Assembly: GCF_000003605.2 (NCBI RefSeq)
Contig: NW_003137830.1
Coordinates: forward strand, 78,417 to 104,645
DNA from: Saccoglossus kowalevskii
Lineage: Eukaryota > Hemichordata > Enteropneusta > Harrimaniidae
Length of the DNA stretch: 26,229 nucleotides
Direction of reading: 5' to 3'
The notes under the pieces were generated by a model. That model saw only the letters and a list, made by a program, of their open reading frames with translations, ran no database searches and had not been told where the DNA came from. Within the stretch, counting starts at the first letter, position 1. Each line of letters opens with the position of its first letter. A program made the position numbers and the translations under genes. This document shows, one piece after another, positions 10,701-17,560 of this stretch.

Positions 10701-13673
10701 AATGTCTGTAAAAATATGCAAATTTGGATTTTTAGTGAATATTTTTGTCATTTTTGGTATTTTTTTTATTTTCGACAACTAGCCCTAAACCATAAGTCCA
10801 ATTGCTTTCATATTTCTAGCAATGATACGTGGGGTGGTCCTCTGGTGTCAAAATATGCAAATTTGGATTTTGAGTGAACATTTGTCTCATATTCATTTTC
10901 CATGATAATGAAGACAGCGGAGCTATTTCGACCGTTAGGTCGCTTGTTTTGCTCTGGCTGCCGCGAAAGATAAATGTGATGATGTTTTTTTTCTTACTGT
11001 AGATGCAGATAACAACATTGATGGATGACTGTAACAACATGTTGTGTTGTCACTAAATTGCAACATGGTCGCATATTGGTAGCTATAGTGCGCATGCGTG
11101 TGGTGTGTAATCGTTGACGGTGTAGAGACTCGGACGTGGTGTGTTTATGTGATCAGTATACAACGGGGAATGAGACAATGACTTAAATCAGAAAATATTT
11201 ACCGACTTACCAAGATCTTTCATTGTTAATTTTCTTGCTTCATAATCTATCTTCTTTTCTAACGTCGACAAATTATCTCTGCTGGTATCTTTAGACAAAA
11301 AGTCAACAGCACCATCTACAGTGTCGCTATATTGCGCCTTGGACATTCAAAAAGTGTAAATGTAGTTAGGAAAGAGTTCTAATTTCTCACTTTTCATCAT
11401 GAGTGGGATCGAAAATGAGTCGATAACACTCAACCAATTACATGTGTGGGTCACTTGGAGTTGACTAGAAAATGGCAAGCCGACTTTACAAATAGTTTCA
11501 GTGAGCTAGTTGGGTTGCAATTATTCCCCCCAAAACCTGACTTTATTTCAGTCACTGCATATATAGTCTATGACACAGGTAATGTAATTGCAAGAGCATG
11601 ACATGGTCACCCAGCCTGAACTAGTATGTATGTAGGCACCCGGCCATCTCTCAATCTCCTTGTCATCGTCACTACAGAATAAATAAAGAAAGTAACCTCA
11701 TGGCATGGAATGTATTCTGATGCTATTTGAATATTCTCAGTTTCAGTTTCGCCATGGATACCAGAAGGTCAAAATAACAACTACATGTGCATGTTGCTAG
11801 GATATGCCTGCAATGGGATGAGACAAAGAAGATCTTTTTGATTTCACCTAGCAGCAAGCAACAACCTGAAGTGGTGATGGTTCCAAAATACATGCAACTT
11901 GTTGGACAGCAACATGGTTGGACAGAATGCTTATTAATGTCTTCGCAGACGCTATAGTATTTTTATCTTTACAAAGTAAGGTGAGAAATGAATCGTTGAA
12001 ATGGACGATGTGTTGATTTCATGGTGACCGAGTTTCAAAGATTTAAGTATTATTATAGTAATAGATTAATAAAAAATAATACTGATCGATTTATTTGGAT
12101 TTTCAGCCTTCAAGTGTTAAGCAAACGATTCTAAATACATGTAGTATTGGATGTGCCTATCTCATTTTATGTTGCTGTATTAGATTGTGAATACCCGAAT
12201 AAAAACGAATTTCAAACGAATTTTCAAATTATGCGAATTCAAAGGTCAATGCAATCTGTGCATTAACTGTGGATATTTGGCCAAGTTTTCTGTTTTATAT
12301 TTGCAGCAAATTCACTGGTATTTACAACACTACGACATAATGCAGTCGAGAACACTTTGTGCTTCATATATTACAGGTTGGTGGATTGCCCATTATTGTT
12401 AAAATAATTATAGCTATCTACAATAGAAAGTATGAAGAAGTTAGAATCTATAAAAACGTTTGCAGGAAATCCCATCATTTAAGACTTTGAACCTGTAAAA
12501 TATGTTTAAATATGTCAGAGGTGTTAATCGATGCAGGGATTGTCTGTGTGTCCATCTAATGTGTTATTCTAATATTTGCACTGTGTAAAACAATAATTAG
12601 GTCAAAAACATGTAAAGAATTAACCCCTTTAGCACATTTGTTTAATTTTTAGTGGCACTGAAATATTAATAGTGACCATACATACCATTCGTCCTTGTAA
12701 AAATTCAGATAATTCACTATCCTTTTCGGGGAAATAGGGAAATATAGCAGTTCGATCACTGCGATACTTTGCATATTTGTTGTTAAACCTAATAATAAAC
12801 AACATCTACTGGTAAATTACTAATTTCAATTCATTTGTATGGCTAGAAACATAAAGTGAATGAAATGAAAGCTGAATAGAGGTCTGTCAACTTTGCATAA
12901 ATCAATCTCACGGTAGTGGTCGTACAAAGTCGGTATTCGAGCAGGTAGCAATAGACATGTACCAAAAGAGGCACATATGAATGTGGTTGGATGTTATATA
13001 TGTTACCATTCCTACTCAAATATTGATGCTAACGTGTTTATCATTCAATGTGTATGCATATCCGCCTATAGTAGGGTGTACATAGTATTATGCAACTAAT
13101 AACGCATTTTCAAGCTGCAGACTAGGTAAGATTGTAAGGTAAGATTGATAAATCATAACACATTTGCTGATGATAAAAATACAATATATGAGATGGAATT
13201 ATACAGTGTTTACCGGTGTTTTATGTCTTGAAGATAGCGGAATGCGTTTGCTATTTCAAACTCCTGCAACATGAAGTAACAAATTATTAGAGATATCTGA
13301 GATTATGCCAGGTGTACGAATATGATAAATTAGTTCGCATATGCTACTGCATCACTCTTTAAAGACGTCCATTTACCGATCGTTTGAAGCAACATGTGGA
13401 ATACCTTATCCCATCACCTGAATGTAACAAATTTCTTCAAGATCACAAGGACACTTAACCACGACTTACATCGTCTGTTATACAAAGATACACAATGTCA
13501 TCTTTTGAAATGTAATTGATAAAATAATGATCATCTCTGTATGTCATCATTGCATCTTTGTCCGGAATCTTCATCAGTATCTGTTCTGTCACTTCCATGA
13601 AGTTGCCCTGGCAACTGGCATATTCAGCTATGATTGTGGTTTTACTGGCAATAACACCAAATAAAATAGACAT
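466..13673 (-). CDS. VAMP7: VAMP7-like longin protein with acidic repeat array (copy A), spliced, 14 coding exons
   Basis: Minus-strand exons in transcription order are 13470-13673, 13214-13263, 12686-12788, 11211-11337, 9199-9275, 8314-8391, 7658-7729, 6754-6831, 6537-6614, 5893-5970, 5268-5339, 4337-4399, 3502-3549 and 466-534. They total 1197 bases, 398 residues plus stop, with every junction in phase and every intron GT-AG. Family knowledge: VAMP7 is a tail-anchored R-SNARE of late endosomes and lysosomes, with an N-terminal longin domain that folds back on and regulates the SNARE helix. Seen here: longin domain about 1-119, half a SNARE helix about 137-162, altered segment 163-187, seven acidic repeats 188-360, membrane segment about 366-387, and a lumenal tail with CGGFSYPHC. 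Intact phase over 14 exons argues against a pseudogene. The repeat insertion and truncated SNARE suggest a regulator or adaptor rather than a fusogen; that is inference. Transcript structure is unproven. Confidence 0.85.
840..1170 (-). repeat. Internal repeat units, inverted orientation
   Basis: Two diverged units contain complements of the phrases found at 1190-2230: TTTCGCTAATAACAGATAAT, ATACACGTACAATATT, TATATTCACCTTTCAGT and ATAACGGGATTTTAATTAGT. Together with the direct copies to the right they make a large imperfect palindrome centred near 1175-1190, inside the terminal-inverted-repeat element. Confidence 0.75.
1190..2230 (+). repeat. Internal repeat units, direct orientation, four copies
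   Basis: The unit contains ACTGGTCAAGTTTCGTCCGA, then GTTTCGCTGATTACAGATTT, ATCTGTAATTAGCGAAACGA and TTTTCGGCAAATGTTTTAT. Copies start near 1207, 1765, 1925 and 2087, each 140-190 bases long. The first is separated from the rest by an unrelated AT-rich stretch and the AAAT microsatellite. Repeat-bearing interiors of this kind are common in non-autonomous transposons. Confidence 0.8.
1665..1759. repeat. Microsatellite (AAAT)n, about 23 units
   Basis: An essentially perfect AAAT run lies between two internal repeat units of the transposon. Length polymorphism would be expected. Confidence 0.97.
2635..3501. other. Intron sequence, no feature
   Basis: This is the remainder of the last copy A intron, between the transposon and the exon at 3502. 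I see no exon-like stretch or clear repeat. The short open frames here have no coding character. Confidence 0.6.
3502..3549 (-). CDS. VAMP7: Copy A exon 13: shortened membrane-anchor exon
   Basis: Between acceptor CTTTTCAG and donor GTAAGTATT lies a 48-base phase-0 exon encoding SFLKPMLVIILTIIIA. It corresponds to the copy B exon at 24491-24583 (93 bases). Both begin with Ser and end in a hydrophobic run at the same phase, but copy A lacks about 15 residues. The missing part is the juxtamembrane stretch with TFKKTSKNLARSMCIKN in copy B, which in VAMP7 is the C-terminal part of the SNARE motif. Joined to 466-534 it gives a hydrophobic segment of about 22 residues, enough to cross a membrane. 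Confidence 0.8.
3550..4336. other. Intron with a relic of the duplicated block
   Basis: There is no exon here. Positions about 4195-4280 (ACACATCCATATATCACAG, then TTTATTGAAAT and GCAAATTGGGAAATAATATT) match 7978-8055 in the repeat array. The duplicated segment that spread the acidic exons therefore extends at least this far toward the 3' end of the gene. Confidence 0.6.
4337..4399 (-). CDS. VAMP7: Copy A exon 12: seventh, most diverged acidic repeat, with dileucine motif
   Basis: This 63-base phase-0 exon encodes 21 residues (protein positions 340-360), GKRDNSEREPLL then GYKNPEASY. It follows acceptor TCTAG and ends at donor GTAGGT. The ending PEASY matches QEASN or QEPSD of the other repeats. 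EREPLL fits the acidic dileucine signal [DE]xxxL[LI] that binds AP adaptor complexes. It would lie about 15 residues from the membrane on the cytosolic side. If the donor were not used, the frame would read VGKTVH and stop, giving a soluble product. Onward splicing is preferred because the membrane exon downstream is intact and in phase. Confidence 0.72.
5268..5339 (-). CDS. VAMP7: Copy A exon 11: acidic repeat
   Basis: A 72-base phase-0 exon (24 codons, protein 316-339) after acceptor TTTTATTGTAG and before donor GTGAGTG. It begins SNLDIHESESSIEDQ and ends GSVQEASN. It is about 85% identical at DNA level to the exon at 7658-7729, including the same two-codon deletion relative to the 26-codon form, so the two are block duplicates. 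It carries a SIED site matching the casein kinase 2 consensus. Confidence 0.82.
5893..5970 (-). CDS. VAMP7: Copy A exon 10: acidic repeat
   Basis: A 78-base phase-0 exon (26 codons, protein 290-315) with acceptor CACTGTAG and donor GTAAGA. It begins GGIDGHDSEASNEYF and ends NRGDNIQEPSD. It keeps the D-x-H-(E/D)-S-E-A-S and N-x-Q-E anchors but has lost the SIED tetrad (SNEY instead). Confidence 0.8.
6240..6512. mobile_element. MITE-like insertion between two repeat exons
   Basis: This stretch is more GC-rich than its surroundings and is absent from the paralogous position in block II (about 8295-8300), where the flanks TCATTCTTAAAAT and ATAAG..GTTTCACTTAC are nearly joined. Its ends form imperfect inverted repeats. 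GTCGTCGAGCAACGCATGCGC near 6247 matches the complement of GCACATGCGCGGCACGACGAC near 6476-6498 at about 17 of 23 positions. No transposase is encoded. The small plus-strand frame beginning ATGGCGACTTTTAATG inside it is probably incidental. Confidence 0.6.
6537..6614 (-). CDS. VAMP7: Copy A exon 9: acidic repeat
   Basis: A 78-base phase-0 exon (26 codons, protein 264-289) with donor GTAAGTG and acceptor GTATGGAAG, the weakest acceptor of the array. It begins NNLDRHESEASIED, the best match to the repeat consensus, and ends QRNNFQEGTN. Its closest relative is the exon at 8314-8391. It carries a SIED casein-kinase-2-type site. Confidence 0.8.
6754..6831 (-). CDS. VAMP7: Copy A exon 8: acidic repeat
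   Basis: A 78-base phase-0 exon (26 codons, protein 238-263) with acceptor TATTTTTAG and donor GTAAGTG. It begins RNLDRQESKISIDD and ends INQSDKIYEPSD. The histidine of the consensus is Gln, and the acidic tetrad is SIDD. It lies between duplication blocks I and II and has no obvious partner. Confidence 0.8.
7658..7729 (-). CDS. VAMP7: Copy A exon 7: acidic repeat
   Basis: A 72-base phase-0 exon (24 codons, protein 214-237) with acceptor TTTTATTGTAG and donor GTGAGTG. It begins ENLEIHDSGAIIEDQ and ends GDSVQEASN. It pairs with the exon at 5268-5339. The serine of the SIED tetrad is replaced (IIED). Confidence 0.82.
8314..8391 (-). CDS. VAMP7: Copy A exon 6: first acidic repeat after the SNARE-derived exon
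   Basis: A 78-base phase-0 exon (26 codons, protein 188-213) with acceptor TTATGGTAG and donor GTAAGTG. It begins SHPERHESDASIED and ends VTQGNNVQEKIN. It is closest to the exon at 6537-6614. It is joined in frame to exon 5, which ends YKTED at a codon boundary. Confidence 0.8.
8392..9198. other. Intron sequence, no feature
   Basis: This lies between exon 5 and the first repeat exon of copy A. I find no further repeat exon or recognisable element here. Confidence 0.55.
9199..9275 (-). CDS. VAMP7: Copy A exon 5: diverged second half of the SNARE motif
   Basis: A 77-base exon (2 + 25 codons; protein 162-187) after acceptor CTCTACAG, with donor GTAAGTATAC. It reads (G)SLLGDGEVQLH, then IKCKIKITVYKTED. 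It occupies the same phase and position as copy B exon 25660-25727, which reads (D)TLASRGEKLELL and then VDKTEDLETN. Aligned on Gly-Glu, the arginine that forms the central polar layer of R-SNAREs is Asp167 here. The following heptad pattern is replaced by a basic/beta-like stretch, yet the closing KTED and donor context are kept. The exon is therefore homologous to the SNARE exon but unlikely to form the second half of the helix. Confidence 0.78.
9276..9958. other. Intron sequence, no feature
   Basis: This is the 5' neighbour of exon 5 within the copy A gene. Short open frames only; no exon signature was found. Confidence 0.55.
9959..10928. mobile_element. Non-autonomous transposon with TAGCTCCGCTGTC ends and internal tandem repeats
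   Basis: The left end TTTAGCTCCGCTGTC (from 9961) and the complement of the right end (10913-10928, AAATAGCTCCGCTGTC) share TAGCTCCGCTGTC as terminal inverted repeats. At the left end CTCCGCTG and CAGCGGAG also form a hairpin. The interior carries five tandem units. No transposase frame is present. It lies inside the intron between exons 4 and 5 of copy A. Confidence 0.7.
10155..10880 (+). repeat. Five tandem units of about 146-159 bases
   Basis: The unit begins GACAACTAGTCCGAAACCGT and contains AAGTCCAAATGCTTTCATAT, CAGCAATGATACGTGGGGTG, GTCCTCTGTCAGATTTGTTA and GGATTTTTAGTGAATATTTT. Units start near 10155, 10301, 10458, 10617 and 10774; the last is partial. The overlapping open frames of 60-70 residues here are repeats of the same unit and not genes. 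Confidence 0.9.
11211..11337 (-). CDS. VAMP7: Copy A exon 4: linker and N-terminal half of the SNARE motif
   Basis: A 127-base exon (42 codons + 1 base; protein 120-161) between acceptor AATGTCCAAG and donor GTAAGT. It begins AQYSDTVDGAVDF and continues DNLSTLEKKID and YEARKLTMKDL. The second part aligns with the first heptads of the VAMP7 SNARE helix. The phase (0 in, 1 out) matches VAMP7, whose next exon begins by completing a split codon. An ATG seven bases before the exon start is upstream of the splice site and is not the gene start, because the in-phase longin exons lie further 5'. Confidence 0.8.
11338..12685. other. Intron 3 of copy A, no feature
   Basis: About 1.3 kb between exons 3 and 4. 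A short plus-strand open frame at 12187-12402 has no coding character. I see no repeat family here. Confidence 0.55.
12686..12788 (-). CDS. VAMP7: Copy A exon 3: C-terminal part of the longin domain
   Basis: A 103-base exon (1 + 34 codons; protein 85-119) after acceptor TTTATTATTAG, with donor GTATGT. It begins (R)FNNKYAKYRSDRTAI, then FPYFPEKDSEL and SEFLQGRM. The RF..Y.SRTA..PY pattern aligns with the corresponding VAMP7 segment after the KKRF helix. A later acceptor (TATCGCAG) is also in phase but would remove the conserved RF..Y residues, so the upstream acceptor was chosen. Confidence 0.85.
12789..13213. other. Intron 2 of copy A, no feature
   Basis: 425 bases between exons 2 and 3. The only local oddity is a short direct repeat, GGTAAGATTG, at about 13125-13148. 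Confidence 0.55.
13214..13263 (-). CDS. VAMP7: Copy A exon 2: longin domain helix
   Basis: A 50-base exon (16 codons + 2 bases) after acceptor GTTGCAG and before GTAAAC, encoding EFEIANAFRYLQDIKH plus a split Arg. It aligns with the longin helix containing FERSRAFNFLNEIKKR in vertebrate VAMP7. It lies between exons 1 and 3 with compatible phases (0 to 2). Confidence 0.85.
13470..13673 (-). CDS. VAMP7: Copy A exon 1 (first coding exon): longin domain core
   Basis: This exon encodes 68 residues, starting MSILFGVIASKTTI. It continues with GNFMEVTEQILMKIP and ends DDIVYLCITDD at donor GTAAGT. These are hallmark VAMP7 longin motifs (GNF.EVTEQIL.KIP and IVYLCITDD). The open frame extends 18 codons further upstream, but a good acceptor (TTGTTCTTACAG) ends at 13694. 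The exon therefore probably starts at 13693 with a 20-base 5'UTR, and Met at 13673 is the start. This matches VAMP7 genes in general, which have a non-coding first exon. Confidence 0.93.
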
Positions 13674-13693
13674 GGTGATGTGGTACTTTGAGG
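13674..13693 (-). other. Copy A 5'UTR part of exon 1 (predicted)
   Basis: Twenty bases between the acceptor at 13694-13695 (read on the minus strand as CTTACAG) and the ATG. The separate upstream non-coding exon and promoter were not located. Candidates lie between 13700 and 14950. Confidence 0.5.
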
Positions 13694-14496
13694 CTGTAAG
13701 AACAAACATTGATTTTACACAACCCATTGACTGGTGTCAAGAACGAAATAATTGATTATTGAATTGGAAGACTGAAGCGAGACACATCAGCTAAAATCAC
13801 TTGTCTGGAGAAGTATCCACTGAAATTCGAAACGGGTTCAAGTGAATTTCTGGAATCTAACATTTAGATTTTCGCGTCATTCCAATCGTTGAATTGGCGG
13901 TAAGCAATCGCAATGTAAAGTTTAGCCAGGTTTAGCTGTGATTCTCGAAATTGTGCCTCTGGTCACCACATCTAGTTTTCAACAATAGAATTTGGATTTT
14001 AAGTGAACCGTGCGCAAACCAAGATGCTATTTTCAAATTGAGACTGTTAATAATAATCTTGTTGGTCACATGAGTAATTGAGTGATTTTTTGAATTAGCG
14101 TGCACTACCCATCCGTATCCGTAGTTTCAGATGTTTTGGCACTGAAAGTGGGCATTGCTGTTTACTTGTTTTTGTCTGGTAATATTGTCGGTTCCGTTTT
14201 TGATCTGCTATCATGTGTTATGCAAAGTCGACTTACTCTGCAGCGTCGAATGTGTTTGTGTACATATATACCTATAGTTCAAAGGTCAACAAAAATGAAA
14301 ACGAATTTAAACATGAAAACGAATTTTAAAAAATGAAAACGGATTTTCCAAATTTGAGGAAAATTCATTTGAAGAAGGTAAATAGTTTTAAACAATTGTT
14401 TTTTCTCAGAAACGAAAGTAGGTTTTAAAAATCAATTTCAGAACCAGCAATGTCGCCTGAGTGGAAGTAATATAAATTACACATTTACGAATAAAT
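13694..14496. other. Upstream region of copy A, no gene
   Basis: This must contain part of the first intron, or the promoter, of copy A, but no clear core-promoter signal was seen. At 14290-14345 ATGAAAACGAATTTTAAA-like phrases repeat three times. Confidence 0.4.
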
Positions 14497-14546
14497 AAAC
14501 ACGAGATTTGAACTCACAACTTGGCAAATCCACCTAGCCACTTCAA
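14497..14546 (-). repeat. tRNA-derived SINE fragment
   Basis: On the minus strand TGGCTAGGTGG (complement of 14530-14540) resembles a pol III A box. GAGTTCAAATCTCG (complement of 14502-14515) resembles a B box (GGTTCGAATCC type). The spacing is short but plausible for a decayed tRNA-derived head. No cloverleaf or body was resolved. Confidence 0.35.
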
Positions 14547-14714
14547 CCATAGGTAATTGCAACAGGAGTGTATAATTGAATTATCCTTAGGGTCATATGT
14601 CCACAAGTAAACTATAGAAAGTAAAACAAAAAGGTATGCAACTTCCGTATAGTTCTGGATAGCGCCACCACCAACGAACACAAAAACAATTACTCCCAGA
14701 CAAGCTCCGCCCAT
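14514..14714 (-). CDS. Candidate exon: small hydrophobic protein, unidentified
   Basis: The open frame starts MGGACLGVIVFVFVGGGA, then IQNYTEVAYLFVLLSIVYLW and TYDPKDN. Two hydrophobic stretches flank a short polar turn, as in a small two-pass membrane protein. The 3' third of the frame runs into the tRNA-like fragment at 14497-14546, so only about 45 N-terminal residues could be genuine, and the true exon end is unclear. A GC-box-like GGGCGGAGC overlaps the start, and a plus-strand ATGGCGAGCGAG begins 20 bases away. No family was recognised. It could equally be chance. Confidence 0.25.
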   Translation of the reverse strand: MGGACLGVIVFVFVGGGAIQNYTEVAYLFVLLSIVYLWTYDPKDNSIIHSCCNYLWLKWLGGFAKL

Positions 14715-14974
14715 CGAATGCTATTTCGTGGAAATGGCGAGCGAGTTAAAGGGTCGCATACTGAATGTGCACAATCATCATGTACTTTTGATATTACATG
14801 TAGTTTACCAAGTTTGACAAATTTATAAACATTGGCGTGATTGTCTTTGTATTGAAACGTTGGTAGTCAAAGCCATAGACTTGGTGCCACTGCTTCGGTG
14901 ATTCAAGTTTCCTGGCATGGGCGCTATCGGCGACTTAATTCAATAGCCGAGAAACACGGTGGGGATATTTATTT

Positions 14975-15128
14975 ACAATCGTTTTCACTAAACATTGAAC
15001 AATCAGATTGTGGTAAATGTTGATACATCAGAGCAAGTACCTAATGAAATTGCCACTGATTGTATCACTACTAATCAAAACATTATAACTGTAGCCTAAA
15101 CATGTTTGATACAATGTATAACTGTCTG
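14975..15128 (+). repeat. Left arm of a 154-base inverted repeat flanking the assembly gap
   Basis: It matches the complement of 15744-15897 without gaps, with seven mismatches by eye (about 95% identity). The arms are separated by about 615 bases, 488 of which are unknown. Confidence 0.9.
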
Positions 15129-15186
15129 TACTCAACTCATTTACATAAAATGTTACGTTTGTGTGTGTCCCAGTAGTGTGTCCAGA

Positions 15187-15674
15187 NNNNNNNNNNNNNN
15201 NNNNNNNNNNNNNNNNNNNNNNNNNNNNNNNNNNNNNNNNNNNNNNNNNNNNNNNNNNNNNNNNNNNNNNNNNNNNNNNNNNNNNNNNNNNNNNNNNNNN
15301 NNNNNNNNNNNNNNNNNNNNNNNNNNNNNNNNNNNNNNNNNNNNNNNNNNNNNNNNNNNNNNNNNNNNNNNNNNNNNNNNNNNNNNNNNNNNNNNNNNNN
15401 NNNNNNNNNNNNNNNNNNNNNNNNNNNNNNNNNNNNNNNNNNNNNNNNNNNNNNNNNNNNNNNNNNNNNNNNNNNNNNNNNNNNNNNNNNNNNNNNNNNN
15501 NNNNNNNNNNNNNNNNNNNNNNNNNNNNNNNNNNNNNNNNNNNNNNNNNNNNNNNNNNNNNNNNNNNNNNNNNNNNNNNNNNNNNNNNNNNNNNNNNNNN
15601 NNNNNNNNNNNNNNNNNNNNNNNNNNNNNNNNNNNNNNNNNNNNNNNNNNNNNNNNNNNNNNNNNNNNNNNNNN
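15187..15674. other. Assembly gap (488 N)
   Basis: A run of unknown bases. It lies between the two arms of the inverted repeat, which probably explains the assembly failure. The long 'open frames' through this stretch are artefacts. Confidence 0.99.
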
Positions 15675-15743
15675 AATCGGCGTGAAATTCAAAAAACAAA
15701 ATGTCTAGCGCAAACAATAAAAGAGAGAATGGCGCCTTGGACT

Positions 15744-15897
15744 CAGACAGGTATACATTGTATCAAAAATGTTTATGCTACAGTTATGATGTTTTGATTA
15801 GTAGTGATAAAATCAGTGGCAATTTCATTAGGTACTTGCTCTGATGTATCAACATTTACCACAATCTGATCGTCCAATGTTTAGTGAAAACGATTGT
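15744..15897 (-). repeat. Right arm of the inverted repeat
   Basis: Partner of 14975-15128. Each arm contains an open frame ending SGNFIRYLL-stop. All five differences inside that frame change an amino acid, which argues against selection on a protein. Confidence 0.9.
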
Positions 15898-16539
15898 AAC
15901 GTCACAGAGTCAAGAATAATTTCTCGTCTGTAAAAGATTTTTCAGAGGGCAGGCTAAACAAAGTGGCCATGGTGAAATCCACAACTGTCCGAGTGCTTCA
16001 CCAAAACAACGCATTTGAGGAAGTGATAATTATATCCACGTAGTAAACCCCGGAAGCACTGCATGCTGGGTAACAGGTAACATAATTTGCATTACTTGCA
16101 TGTCCTTGAATTCTAGTGTCTAGAAATTGTGTACACCGTCAATTTTAAAATCACAAACTGCATTTGAAATATGTGCGAATGATATTTATTCCGTTCAAAA
16201 AAAAAACATTTTCACAATTTTCAGTGGAAGTTACCTTTATAGGTCTATTTCGGCAACACCATGTCTTAAACTCGGTTTGTGTAGACCTAATACACTTACA
16301 CCTTGAAAAGTAAATACACTAAATTTAAAAATCGGAAACCTAAGAAATAAATAAAAATATCATTTCGCAGGACATGTTTTTTTTTAATGTTTTGTACCCA
16401 GTGAGAGTTCTCGACAACGAATGTTACTGCTATCTCTCCTGCATTTTTGACACAGAAGCCATATTCATGTTTTATTGGGACTACACATGTGACATGGCTG
16501 TGTGGACATCTCTATCAAATGGCAATTTAATGCGCTATC
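15898..16539. other. Intergenic, no confident gene
   Basis: On the minus strand TTTCACCATGGCCACTTTG (near 15967) has an excellent start context but opens only a 22-codon frame ending just outside the inverted repeat. No further exon could be linked to it. Confidence 0.4.
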
Positions 16540-17560
16540 CTGGCGTCAACCAGGCTCGGTCGAACACAAGCACCTGCGGACCTTAACCAAGGTTCCCACA
16601 AAGTCGCATTCGTTAGTGAATGAATCTTGGCCAGTGGAATTGGCCTTACCATTGAGTCTGTGGCACACTCACCCAGGGTATGGGTAGACCCTTCTGGTGT
16701 TCAGCCTAAGGTTGGATTTGATCTACCGATCATGAGTCAATATATCGACTCGATAATACGGACGTTGATTTCGGTACCTACTACTAATCATTATGGCCAA
16801 CCAACAACGCGCACCCAAACAGTTGTGAAGGGAAGGAGAATATTCCGTCAGACTTTGTCAGCCGCAATGCGCCAGAGTGTACCAAATCAACCTGTCAGAT
16901 ATGCTCATCTGCAAAGCGTGTGGAAGAGTCCATCGCCATGAGCACGTCTGTTGAAGACATATCTATGGGAAACAAATGCAACCAACAGAACAGTCCGGCA
17001 AACGGTCCAGTCAGAATGATTTGAGACGCATACATTCCCATTATACCTAGGGAACTCATCCATCTAAAAAGTTAACTAGCATTAAGGATGATAATCGCTA
17101 TGGCAACACCTTTAATATTGCTAAAGACAGTGGCGGATCCAGAGGGGGGGCAGGGGGCCATGGTCCCTCCCAAACGCATGACGATTCATATCATCTGGAT
17201 TACGCATAGCTTCTTTGCGATTTACGCTCCGTATATCTTAAGCGAAGCTTGGAAAACCCCCCCCCCCCCAATACATTTTGCTGGATCCGTCACTGGCTAA
17301 AGATGGCCTACTTGTGTAGTCAAGCGCAACCCATTCACTCCATCACGTGAATGTATTGTAGTGCCTCAACAGGTGTTAGATGGCCTCCTGACAGCAATCC
17401 ATATACGCCACCCATAACGTTACCAGAGTGTCTACAACTGCGTCGTTAGGACAAATCAAAAACACAGTTGACATCGTCACTAGGGTACGTGGTACTTTGG
17501 CACCAATGAAACAGATGTTGTGCCAACAATGCACAGTACAAAGTACAAACAACTACGGTA
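16540..17560 (+). pseudogene. Decayed retrotransposon pol relic (integrase-proximal region)
   Basis: Segments in different plus-strand frames read like a retroelement polyprotein. They include CQICSSAKRVEESIAMSTSV (about 16890-16950), NDLRRIHSHY, TSIKDDNRYGNTFNIAKDG and [18 protein letters not shown] (about 17350-17413). The last resembles the zinc-binding, integrase N-terminal part of LTR-type retroelements. Stops and frameshifts interrupt it, and a MITE is inserted at 17128-17295. No LTRs were seen. GC content is higher than in the flanks. Family assignment is tentative. Confidence 0.5.
17128..17295 (+). mobile_element. hAT-type MITE, 168 bases, with perfect 8-base target-site duplication
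   Basis: The ends are CAGTGGCGGATCCAG (17128-17142) and the complement of CTGGATCCGTCACTG (17281-17295), matching at 14 of 15 positions. The sequence GCTAAAGA occurs immediately on both sides (17120-17127 and 17296-17303). CAGTG ends with 8-base duplications are characteristic of the hAT superfamily. Runs of G and C lie just inside each end. It carries no coding capacity and interrupts the older retroelement relic. Confidence 0.93.

Noticed and set aside
11211-11344. ATG just before copy A exon 4 as a gene start (MSKAQYSDTV...).
   Set aside because: It lies at the acceptor AATGTCCAAG. Upstream longin exons join in exact phase to the position after AAG, so exon 4 is internal. An alternative internal promoter is not excluded but has no support.
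13558-13755. Plus-strand 65-residue ORF.
   Set aside because: Antisense shadow of the VAMP7 longin exon.
15028-15717. Very long open frames on both strands (up to 229 residues).
   Set aside because: They are mostly composed of N and exist only because unknown bases contain no stops.
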